Of a stretch of DNA of 64,000 nucleotides, positions 9,119-16,363 are shown one piece after another. Each line of letters begins with the position of its first letter. Within the stretch, counting starts at the first letter, position 1. Under the pieces are notes generated by a model. It saw only the letters and a program-made list of their open reading frames with translations. It had not been told where the DNA came from and ran no database searches. Source of the stretch: Rhodoblastus sp963804045 (GTDB taxonomy: Bacteria; Pseudomonadota; Alphaproteobacteria; Rhizobiales; Beijerinckiaceae). The stretch spans positions 62,001 through 126,000 of the forward strand of contig CAWDOR010000021.1 of assembly GCA_963804045.1 (NCBI GenBank), in the 5' to 3' direction. The translations under genes were made by a program, and so were the position numbers.

Positions 9119-9640
9119 TTAGGGCGTCATCACCACTTCGGTTCCGACGCTGACGCGCTGGATGAGATCGGACACATCCTCGTTGAGCATGCGGATGCAG
9201 CCATAGGAGGCGCGGCTGCCGATCGAGCCGCGCATTTTCGCGGTGGTGCCGTGAATGGCGATCTCGTGGCGGTCGAGGGTGATGGCGGCGGCGCCCATCG
9301 GATTGCGCGGCGAACCGCCCTTGATCATCGGCGGCAGTTCGGGATGATCGGCCCGGACCACGGCGGGGGCGATCCAGTCGGGATGGCTGTATTTGCCCTG
9401 AACGCGCGCATTGCCCAACCATTCCTTGCCCGGCTTGGCGACGGCGACCGGATATTGGATGGCCTGGCCGCCGCTGAGCACATAATAGAGCTTGCGCTGG
9501 CTCATGCTGATGACGACGGTGCCCGCGTCATAGCGCGAGCTGAAATTGACGACGTGATTGCTGGCCCGGGCGGCGCCGAGGGGCGCGGCTGCAAAGGCCA
9601 GGGCTGCGAGGGCGGCGCGCGAAACAGGGGACAGACGCAT
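9119..9640 (-). CDS. L,D-transpeptidase (YkuD domain), exported
   Basis: YkuD enzymes cross-link peptidoglycan or attach proteins to it through a catalytic cysteine in the periplasm. The 173-residue protein starts at ATG 9640 with a clear signal peptide (LSPVSRAALAALAFAAAPLG, then ARASN). The YkuD domain follows, with VVISMSQRKLYYVL near the start, IAIHGT, and the catalytic segment SYGCIRMLNEDV. The family motif is usually [ST]HGC; here a tyrosine stands where that histidine is normally found. The single-gene setting gives no further clue to the substrate. Confidence 0.88.
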   Translation of the reverse strand: MRLSPVSRAALAALAFAAAPLGAARASNHVVNFSSRYDAGTVVISMSQRKLYYVLSGGQAIQYPVAVAKPGKEWLGNARVQGKYSHPDWIAPAVVRADHPELPPMIKGGSPRNPMGAAAITLDRHEIAIHGTTAKMRGSIGSRASYGCIRMLNEDVSDLIQRVSVGTEVVMTP

Positions 9641-9829
9641 GGCGGACTCCCGGAGGACGGATCGGAGCGTTCGGCTTGATTTGAACAAAATGCCGACAAG
9701 TCCTTCGCAAATCTAGCGTAGGGGCGCCACACCTCCCGGAAATTTCGCTTTGAAGCATAATAAAGTGTTGACGGCGCGCACGCCTTTTCCCGCCGCGCCA
9801 TGTATTGCGTCCGGAAAATGCTTGCGCGG

Positions 9830-11338
9830 TCAATAGAGCCGGCTGTCGGCCTGCTGCTTTTTCGGGCCGGGATCGTCCGGCGGCGAGGCCATGGGAAAGA
9901 CCACGGGCTGCGGCGAGGGCCGCGCCGGCTTGTCTTCGACCGGCGCCGGCGGCGGCTCGACGATGGCGACGGGCGAGGGAGCCGGCGCCTCCGCCTGGAC
10001 CTCCAGCGCCGGCGGCTCATAGGCCGGCGGCGGCTCCTCCGCCGGGCCGGTCAGCTCCTCCGTGGGCTCGGTCCATCTGTAAGCGTCGAGCTTGCCGGTG
10101 ACCGGCGAGATCGCATCCCATTGCCGCGACCAATGGCCGTCGGCGAACCACAGGGCGTCGCGCGGCGCCCGCGCGGCGCGCGCCAGCCATTCGCGCGCCA
10201 GCCCCTGGGCGTCGTGCTCGCGGTCCTCCAGTTCGGCCATGATCACGCACATGCGCGCCGTCGGCCTTTCGCCCGAGGCGACCAGCGGCGCCATGGCCTG
10301 CCGCGCCGCGGCGAAATCGCGGGCGGCGATCGCCGTCACCGCGACGATCATCGCGCTCTCGGGGCTTGCCGGCGCGACCTTGGCCAGAGTTTTCGCCCGC
10401 GCCAATCGGTCGGAAGAGGAATCGCCGGGACGCATGTCGACATAGGCGCGCGCCAACTCGGGATGCGGCTCTTTGGCGTAGATCTCCTCGATCATTTTCG
10501 AGGCGGCGCGCATGTCGCCCTTGCGCGACAGCAGCCGGCCCAGCAGCACGGCGGCGGGAACCAGATCGGGCGCTTTCTTGAGCGCGGCGCGCAAGAGTTT
10601 TATCGCCCGATCCGGCGCGGTGAGTTCGCAATCGCCGGCGATGGCCGCGCCCAGCACGGCCTTCTGCCGCCGCGCGGTCGCGGGATCGACGATTTTGGCG
10701 CGCAGATTCTGATCGACGCAGAGATGCGCCGCCTCCCAGTCGCGGGCCGCCGTGTGGCGGTCGAGCACCGCCTGGCCCGACCAGCTCAGCGGGCGGGCGC
10801 TATGGGCCTCCAGCGCCAGCGCATGGGCGGCGTCGGCGTCGCCCTGGCGCAGACTCTCGGCGTGCAAGCCGCGCAAGCCGAGCATTTTGGTGTCGCCGCG
10901 CGCGATCATGGCGCGGAAGGCGCGCTCGGCCTTTGGCCGATCGCCCGTGAGTTGCGCCGCCTGCGCTTCGAGCAGCAGGGTCAGCGGTTCGTCGGGCAGA
11001 TATTTTTTCGCCTCGAGGCTGGCTTTTTGCGCCCGTTGCGCGTCGCCGGCGCCCGCCGCCAGAATGCCGCGCGAAAGAGCCTCATGGCCGCGCGCCTTGC
11101 GCCTTGCGTGGCGCGCCAGCGACATCAGCGTGGGCACATGGAAGATGAAGCGGATCAGGCTCCAGACCATGCCCAGGACCACGGCCGCCGCCAGCACGAA
11201 AGCCAGGCCGATCAAGGGCGAGGTCTCGATGTGATAGCCGAACCAGTCGAGCGTCAGCGAGCCCGGCTGGTCCCACAACAGGCCCAGGCCATAGGCGGCG
11301 CCGGCGATCGCGGCGAGAAAAATCAGGGTTTTGATCAT
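9830..11338 (-). CDS. HemY-like inner-membrane TPR protein
   Basis: The 502-residue protein begins with two membrane segments (IKTLIFLAAIAGAAYGLGLL and IGLAFVLAAAVVLGMVWSLI) around the HemY_N signature. A long alanine-rich helical TPR-like region follows, then a proline-rich acidic tail from about residue 430. Alphaproteobacterial HemY-like proteins sit with heme-biosynthesis genes, and their exact function is not settled. ATG 11338 is chosen over an in-frame TTG 12 bases upstream. The upstream neighbour on the same strand is the Mic60-like gene, a conserved pairing. hemC and hemD, which usually complete the cluster, are not present here. Confidence 0.85.
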   Translation of the reverse strand: MIKTLIFLAAIAGAAYGLGLLWDQPGSLTLDWFGYHIETSPLIGLAFVLAAAVVLGMVWSLIRFIFHVPTLMSLARHARRKARGHEALSRGILAAGAGDAQRAQKASLEAKKYLPDEPLTLLLEAQAAQLTGDRPKAERAFRAMIARGDTKMLGLRGLHAESLRQGDADAAHALALEAHSARPLSWSGQAVLDRHTAARDWEAAHLCVDQNLRAKIVDPATARRQKAVLGAAIAGDCELTAPDRAIKLLRAALKKAPDLVPAAVLLGRLLSRKGDMRAASKMIEEIYAKEPHPELARAYVDMRPGDSSSDRLARAKTLAKVAPASPESAMIVAVTAIAARDFAAARQAMAPLVASGERPTARMCVIMAELEDREHDAQGLAREWLARAARAPRDALWFADGHWSRQWDAISPVTGKLDAYRWTEPTEELTGPAEEPPPAYEPPALEVQAEAPAPSPVAIVEPPPAPVEDKPARPSPQPVVFPMASPPDDPGPKKQQADSRLY

Positions 11339-11385
11339 CGGCTTGCTCAAAAAAACGGAAGAAACGTCAGGTTCTGCTCTCGACC

Positions 11386-11436
11386 AGCTTCGACGCGCGA
11401 TCAGCTTCGACTCTTGGTCAGCTTCGACTCTTGGTC
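11386..11436. repeat. Three tandem 17-bp repeats across the mic60 stop codon
   Basis: Units at 11386-11402, 11403-11419 and 11420-11436. The last two are identical (AGCTTCGACTCTTGGTC) and the first differs at its 3' half; a fourth, weaker unit may precede them. On the coding (minus) strand they cover the last codons of the Mic60-like gene and run past its stop. Seventeen is not a multiple of three, so gain or loss of a unit would change the C-terminus. Confidence 0.85.
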
Positions 11437-12752
11437 AGATTCTGCACCGCCGCCGCGACCTCGGCTTGCGCCGCGGCCTCGGCGTCGAGCCGCGCCCGCG
11501 CCGCCCTGGCCCAATCCGCGCTCAACGCGCGCGCCGCCTCGGGCAATTGCGCCTGTTCGGCCAGCGCGCCCGAGAGATCGCCAAGGCCGAGCGCCTTCAA
11601 CGCGCCCTTCACATGGGCGGCGGCCTGAGCTTCGGCGCCGCCGGCGGCGCGGACCTTGACGAGTCTTCCCAGATTGTCGCGCAGATAGGCCAGCGCCCGC
11701 GCGCCGAAATCTTTCGGCGGGGATTCGACGCCTGCGGCGGGCGCCGGCGGCGCGGAAGCCGCGATGAGCTTTTCCGACAGGGCGGAAAAATCGGCGGCGA
11801 GTTTCGCCAGGTCGGGCGTTGAAACGCCGGCGCGCAACTGGGCGATATGCGCGGGATCGGCGCCGAGCTTTTCCAGCGCATCGACCAGGGTGGAAAAATC
11901 GCCGTTCTGTCGCAAGGCGGCGACCACGGATTGCGCCAGCACCAGACGCGCGGCGGCGTCCGCCGATTTTGCCGGAGCGGCGTCGGGCGAGGCCAAAGCG
12001 CGGGTTTCGGCCTTGGGCGCGGCCAGCTTGGCCTCGGCGGCGGTCAGCCTTTGCTGCAACTGGTCGATTTCCGCCTGGGCCTGCGCCAATCTGTCGTCCA
12101 GCCCGGTCGCAGCGCTTTTGGCTTCGGCGGCGGGTTGGGCAATGGCGGGTTGAGCGGTTTCGCTCGCGCCGGGCGGAACCGCCGCAGCTTCAGCCGGTTT
12201 GGCCGGCCGATCCATGGGCGGCGGAACGGCGGCGGCCTCTGTCGCGCTGGCCGGCTTGCTCTCGGCGGCGGGCGCCGCGACGCGCTCCGGCGTCGCCGGC
12301 GGGGAGACGGCTCTTGCGGCGGGGGCCGCGGTTTGGGCGGCTTCGGCCGCGACTTGCGCGCTCGGCGCCGGCGAATGCGCAGCGTCATATTGTTTCAGGG
12401 TCAAATAGGAGCCGCCGCCGATCAGCGCCAAGCCGATCAATCCGGCCACAGGCATGAGAATCGAGCTTTTCGGCGCGGGCGCGTCAGCCTCGGCCGCCTC
12501 GGCTTCCCTGGCCTCCGCCATTGTTGGCGCGGCTTCCTTTGGCTCAACTTCTTGAGGCTCGACTTCTTGCGGTTCCGTCACTTGCGGTTCCGTCTCGCCC
12601 GCAGGCCCCGCCGTCGATTCGGCGGCGATTTCCACCGCCTCGCCTTCGATCACCGGCGCGGCGCGGGTCGAAAGCGGCGAAGCTTCCGTCTGCTGAGACG
12701 CTTGCGTGGGCGCCGGTTGCTCCGGCGCCGTTCCGTCTGTGTGCTCGCTCAT
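11418..12752 (-). CDS. Mic60/mitofilin-like inner-membrane protein (COG4223)
   Basis: Alphaproteobacterial Mic60 proteins are the bacterial relatives of the mitochondrial crista-junction protein. In methanotrophs and phototrophs they are implicated in shaping intracytoplasmic membranes. This 444-residue protein has an acidic, Glu/Pro-rich cytoplasmic N-terminus (about 1-95) and one membrane segment near 100-120 (SILMPVAGLIGLALIGG). A long Ala-rich linker and coiled coil (DDRLAQAQAEIDQLQQRL) lead to a helical C-terminal domain with ALAYLRDNLGRLVKVR, which resembles the mitofilin signature region. It lies 79 bases upstream of the hemY-like gene. Confidence 0.82.
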   Translation of the reverse strand: MSEHTDGTAPEQPAPTQASQQTEASPLSTRAAPVIEGEAVEIAAESTAGPAGETEPQVTEPQEVEPQEVEPKEAAPTMAEAREAEAAEADAPAPKSSILMPVAGLIGLALIGGGSYLTLKQYDAAHSPAPSAQVAAEAAQTAAPAARAVSPPATPERVAAPAAESKPASATEAAAVPPPMDRPAKPAEAAAVPPGASETAQPAIAQPAAEAKSAATGLDDRLAQAQAEIDQLQQRLTAAEAKLAAPKAETRALASPDAAPAKSADAAARLVLAQSVVAALRQNGDFSTLVDALEKLGADPAHIAQLRAGVSTPDLAKLAADFSALSEKLIAASAPPAPAAGVESPPKDFGARALAYLRDNLGRLVKVRAAGGAEAQAAAHVKGALKALGLGDLSGALAEQAQLPEAARALSADWARAARARLDAEAAAQAEVAAAVQNLTKSRS

Positions 12753-12843
12753 GCCTGCTCCCGCCTTTCGCCGCCATTATACCTGTCGCGCATGACGGGA
12801 AAACCCGCAAGTGACGCGCGACAGTTCTTTCCGTTCCGAAAGA

Positions 12844-13725
12844 TCAGAGGCTGGCGGCGATCGCTTCGGCTATGGCGACGGTGCGCCGGGCCATATCCGC
12901 GTGAAGCCGCTCGACCATCTTGCCGTCAATTTGCAGCGCCCCCTTGGACAGGTTTTCGGGAAGGTCAAAGGTTTCGATGATTTTGCGCGCGAAGGCGATT
13001 TCGGCTTCGTCGGGGGCGAAGACCGCGTTGCAGATCTCCACCTGCTTGGGATGGATCAAGGTCTTGCCGTCCATGCCGAGATCGCGGCCCTGCTCGCATT
13101 CGGCGCGGAAGCCTTCCTCGTCGGAAAAATTATTATAGACGCCATCGACAATATCGACGCCATGGGCTCGGGCGGCGGCGACGCAGAGCGACAGATAGGC
13201 CAGCATCGAGGGACGGCCGGGGGTGAGCCGGGCGCGCGTTTCCTTGGCGATGTCATTGGTGCCCATCACCAGCGCCGCCAGCCGCGAGGCCGGGTCGAGC
13301 GCGGTGCGGACAATGGAATCGGCGTTGAGGATCGCCGTCGGCGTCTCCATCATCGCCCAGAGCTTGGTGTGCTCGGGCGCGCCGAGGTCGCGGATCGCCT
13401 TGGCGGTCAGGGTGATGTCGCCGGGGGTCGAGACCTTGGGCAGCAGAATGGCGTCCGGCCCGGCCTTGGCGGCGGCGGCCAGATCGTCCTTGCCCCAGGG
13501 CGTCGCCGCGCCATTGACGCGAATGACCACTTCGCGGCGGCCGAAACCGCCCGCCTTGACGGCGGCCACAACCTGCTCGCGAGCGATCTCCTTGGCGTCG
13601 GGGGCGACGGCGTCCTCCAGATCGAGGATCAGCGCGTCGGCGGCGATGGTCCGGGCCTTTTCCAGCGCGCGGGCGTTGGAGCCGGGCATATAGAGCACGC
13701 TGCGGCGGGGACGGAGGCTGGTCAT
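12844..13725 (-). CDS. CoA ester lyase / CitE-like protein (HpcH/HpaI family)
   Basis: This family cleaves or forms 3-hydroxyacyl-CoA esters such as malyl-CoA, citramalyl-CoA or citryl-CoA, or hydrolyses malyl-CoA. The 293-residue protein shows the family start PRRSVLYMPGSNARALEKA and the substrate/Mg segment ALILDLEDAVAP. VVIRVNGAATPWGKDDL, ILLPKVSTPGDI and MMETPTAIL follow, and the C-terminal domain has GKTLIHPKQVEICN. ATG 13725 follows a good aggagaaac site. It is closer to stand-alone CitE-like or malyl-CoA thioesterase (Mcl2) proteins than to the serine-cycle malyl-CoA lyase, so the exact substrate is open. It is divergent from the carbonic anhydrase gene. Confidence 0.85.
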   Translation of the reverse strand: MTSLRPRRSVLYMPGSNARALEKARTIAADALILDLEDAVAPDAKEIAREQVVAAVKAGGFGRREVVIRVNGAATPWGKDDLAAAAKAGPDAILLPKVSTPGDITLTAKAIRDLGAPEHTKLWAMMETPTAILNADSIVRTALDPASRLAALVMGTNDIAKETRARLTPGRPSMLAYLSLCVAAARAHGVDIVDGVYNNFSDEEGFRAECEQGRDLGMDGKTLIHPKQVEICNAVFAPDEAEIAFARKIIETFDLPENLSKGALQIDGKMVERLHADMARRTVAIAEAIAASL

Positions 13726-13918
13726 AGTTTCTCCTAATGCGTCAATCGCGACGCGGCGCAGCATAATGGCTTGGCCAAGTTCACGCCATTGTCATTTTGA
13801 CTTTCGTCTTTGGCCTTTTGGCGCGAAGACATGTTGAAGGTCAAGCTTGCTCCTTTTGCCGCATTGCGGCACAAAGGGCGCGTTTTGAAGCGGCGGCGTC
13901 GCCGCGAGGGTGCATGCA

Positions 13919-14653
13919 ATGGGCGTGAGCAGATTTCCGCGACGGCTGGCCGAAGGTTACGAAAATTTCCTGGGCGGAAGATTTGGCCGCGAGCGCGAAC
14001 GTTTCGAGGAACTGGCCGCACGGGGTCAAAGCCCGGACGTTTTGCTGATCGGCTGCTGCGATTCGCGCGTCTCGCCGGAGCTGATCTTCGACGCCGGCCC
14101 GGGCGAGATTTTCGTGCTGCGCAATGTCGCCAATCTCGTGCCGCCCTACAAGCCCAATGACGATTATCACGGCACCTCGGCGGCCATCGAATTCGCGGTG
14201 ATGGGACTGAAGGTCAAGCATATCGTGGTGATGGGCCACGCCCAATGCGGCGGCGTCAAGGCTTTCGCCGACATGAAGGCCGATCCCTACATGCGTCCGC
14301 TGGCGCCGGGCGATTTCATCGGCGGCTGGATCAAGCTGCTGGCGCCCGCGGCGGAAAGGCTCGGGCTTCCCGACGAAACCGCGGCCGACTGGCCGGAACG
14401 GCTGGCGCTGGAATTGGTCAAGCAAAGCATAGAAAATCTGCGCAGCTTTCCCTATATCGCCACATTGGAGACGCGCGGCTGGCTGACCCTGCACGGCGCC
14501 TATTTCGGCGTCGCCACCGGCGAATTGCTGGCGCTGGACGAGACCGACGGCCAGTTCCATCAGGTCGCCGGCGAGAGCTATCGCGAGGCGCTGGGCGCCG
14601 TTCCGCGATTCTCAGACCCTTCCCGCCCCAACCGCGAACGCAACAGACACTGA
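13919..14653 (+). CDS. Beta-class carbonic anhydrase
   Basis: Interconverts CO2 and bicarbonate. The 244-residue protein has the beta-class zinc site: Cys and the Asp-Arg dyad in GCCDSRVSPE, and His/Cys in VMGHAQCGGVKA. A GEIFVLRNVANLVPP segment follows the first motif. The ATG at 13919 has a gaggg ribosome site eight bases upstream; a GTG nine bases earlier is in frame but overlaps that site. In a C1- or CO2-using organism it may supply bicarbonate to carboxylases, but it stands alone here. Confidence 0.94.
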   Translation: MGVSRFPRRLAEGYENFLGGRFGRERERFEELAARGQSPDVLLIGCCDSRVSPELIFDAGPGEIFVLRNVANLVPPYKPNDDYHGTSAAIEFAVMGLKVKHIVVMGHAQCGGVKAFADMKADPYMRPLAPGDFIGGWIKLLAPAAERLGLPDETAADWPERLALELVKQSIENLRSFPYIATLETRGWLTLHGAYFGVATGELLALDETDGQFHQVAGESYREALGAVPRFSDPSRPNRERNRH

Positions 14654-14735
14654 CAGCGCCATGGACAGTCCATAGCTCATCCTGAAAGGTTCATCGCGCG
14701 GCCTGAAGCTGTCACGAGCTCCGCAACCGCAATTT

Positions 14736-15656
14736 TTAGTTTACAAAGCTTATCCAAATATTATTTTTGATCATAAGGTATTTATGAGTTTTAGATAAAA
14801 TCTTTTTAATCAAACCTTGTTCTTTTTTCGACAATAACGCATCTACTGCCGATATGTAGGCGGTATACAACCGCAAGCGGCGCGCGATCGCGAATTTCGA
14901 AACGGAAAAAATGGCGATGGCGTCGGTAAATCCGGCCCGCTTTCCTATGGAAACGGCCTCTTTCATGCCGAACTCATGAAGATGCATGAATATTGGCTCG
15001 TTCCAACCGAAGACCTGCGACAGGTCCAATGGCCCCAACGGCGCGTAGGGCGTGCGAACGATATATTCTCCACCGGGCTTGAGAAGCTTCCGAGCTTCTT
15101 CAAAATGTGTCGCAATATCGTCTGGATGCAGGTGCTCGACCACCTGATCGGATATCACGTAATCGAACGATCCCGCTTCCGCATAGCGGGTCAGATGGAC
15201 GCCATCGGTCACGCTCCACACGACATTTTCCGCGCTTGAGCGGGCGCCGTCCGTCCGCTCCGACGCGATATCCGCACCGACACATTTGAAGCCTTGGCCG
15301 GCCAAATAATTGATCAGATAGCCGGCTCCACTCCCGATTTCATAAACGGATGCGCCAGGACGCAAGAGCTTGCGCCACAATTCGCCGCCGTCATGCGTTC
15401 CACCTCCGACAAGCCAGGGAAGTTCGGTGTAGAGTTTCGAATAGGCGCTCGAGAATGTTGCGTTGCGATTTTCGCTCGTGCTGGCCAAAAGCTGGTCCGT
15501 CAATGCGGCTTCGAGCGAAACATGCTTTCGGACATGTTCCAGGCCGATTTCTTCGCCAAGATTGTAAGTGTCGCGATATCGGAGGAGAATTTCCTTTTCG
15601 GTCAGGCGATCGAACAGGCCATGCCGATCGGGCGCGGATAGCGTTGAAGATGTCAT
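14736..15656 (-). CDS. SAM-dependent methyltransferase, class I
   Basis: The 306-residue protein has a Rossmann SAM-binding motif GASVYEIGSGAGYLINYLA, an acidic motif II (CVGADIASERTD), FDYVISDQVVEHLHPDD and LLKPGGEYIVRTPYAPLG. These features are typical of methyltransferases acting on sugars, lipids or small molecules; the substrate cannot be read from sequence. An in-frame ATG at 15674 is a second possible start. The last 25 codons and the flanking DNA are AT-rich compared with the window, with lysines and isoleucines near the C-terminus (KKILSKTHKYLMIKNN), which suggests acquisition from elsewhere. No operon partner is present. Confidence 0.8.
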   Translation of the reverse strand: MTSSTLSAPDRHGLFDRLTEKEILLRYRDTYNLGEEIGLEHVRKHVSLEAALTDQLLASTSENRNATFSSAYSKLYTELPWLVGGGTHDGGELWRKLLRPGASVYEIGSGAGYLINYLAGQGFKCVGADIASERTDGARSSAENVVWSVTDGVHLTRYAEAGSFDYVISDQVVEHLHPDDIATHFEEARKLLKPGGEYIVRTPYAPLGPLDLSQVFGWNEPIFMHLHEFGMKEAVSIGKRAGFTDAIAIFSVSKFAIARRLRLYTAYISAVDALLSKKEQGLIKKILSKTHKYLMIKNNIWISFVN

Positions 15657-16147
15657 AAGCTTTCCGTCCCTCATAATTCATGCGCGCAAAATGCCGGCTG
15701 CGCTGGATAAATCCTGATCCGATTGCGGACCCAAAACGATAGATTGGATGATTTACAATATTGATTTCGAGGTATTCGCTCGTTTTTATGGCGAGACAAT
15801 CGCGGCGACGCAAGGAAAATCATACGCGCAGAAGCTAAAATCAACGCTAACGCCGACCGTTGCATTCATCGACTCCCATGAGCGAAGGCTTAAGCCTCGT
15901 TTTTAGCGACGAAGAAAATTCAGAAGATAGTTTATTGAATAAATTAGACTATTCAGCATCGACCGACCTGCGCCGCCCGATCTGGAGCTTGGCCGGCGCC
16001 GGAGCGCAAATCCCCCCTCGCCCCTGCGCGCGATTGTCACATGCCCGTCGCTCTTAACATTTTCCTTATGTTGCGGCCCCGCCTTCGCCATCGAACCCTT
16101 ATGCGATTAGGATCAAGTTCGCCGCCTGATCCGCAAAGGACGAAAAC
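15657..16147. other. AT-rich intergenic region holding the presumed kdp promoter
   Basis: About 490 bases with no convincing gene between the methyltransferase and the kdp locus. The stretch around 15905-15960 is conspicuously A/T-rich for this genome. The promoter and any KdpE site should lie in the right half, before the small peptide at 16148. I could not identify a clear direct-repeat KdpE site by eye. Short open frames here have no recognisable protein features. Confidence 0.5.
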
Positions 16148-16231
16148 ATGTCGGACGCGATTTTTCTCATCCTCGGCTTGAGCCTGATCGGCGTCATGGC
16201 GCTTTACGCCCATGCGCTGACCCGCGCCTGA
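16148..16231 (+). CDS. 27-residue single-pass membrane peptide, first gene of kdp locus
   Basis: A tiny frame with ATG at 16148, an aaagga site just upstream and a TGA at 16229. The peptide is one hydrophobic helix (IFLILGLSLIGVMALYAH) with a short acidic N-terminus (MSDA) and a basic end (TRA). It ends 11 bases before kdpF, with a strong aggagg site in the gap, so the two are probably translated from one message. Similar unnamed single-helix peptides before kdpF are, as far as I recall, common in alphaproteobacteria. A role as an accessory subunit of the Kdp pump is inferred from position only. Confidence 0.68.
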   Translation: MSDAIFLILGLSLIGVMALYAHALTRA

Positions 16232-16242
16232 AGGAGGACGCC

Positions 16243-16329
16243 ATGTTCGAACCGCTCGCCGGTCTGTTCACCGCCTTGGGCCTGGGCGCCTATCTGATCG
16301 TCGCCCTGCTCAATCCCGAACGCTTTTGA
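16243..16329 (+). CDS. kdpF: K+-transporting ATPase small subunit KdpF
   Basis: KdpF is a single-helix peptide that stabilises the KdpABC complex in the inner membrane. The 28 residues start MFEPLAGLFTALGLGAYLIV and end ALLNPERF, matching the typical pattern of F-E-P, a hydrophobic helix and P-E-[KR]-F. ATG 16243 follows an excellent aaggagg ribosome site. It lies 34 bases upstream of kdpA. Confidence 0.93.
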   Translation: MFEPLAGLFTALGLGAYLIVALLNPERF

Positions 16330-16363
16330 GCGCCCCGGCGCCTGAAGAAATTCGAGTCTCCCC

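Noticed and set aside
8706..9122. A 138-codon open frame in the mosB upstream gap
   Set aside because: The translation is arginine/alanine-rich with no hydrophobic pattern, and there is no ribosome site.
9800..11659. A 619-codon plus-strand frame across the hemY and mic60 genes
   Set aside because: Arginine-rich antisense frame opposite two recognisable membrane-protein genes.
15860..16057. A 65-codon open frame upstream of the kdp locus
   Set aside because: It crosses an abrupt composition change, shows no conserved pattern and lacks a ribosome site; it is more likely promoter DNA.
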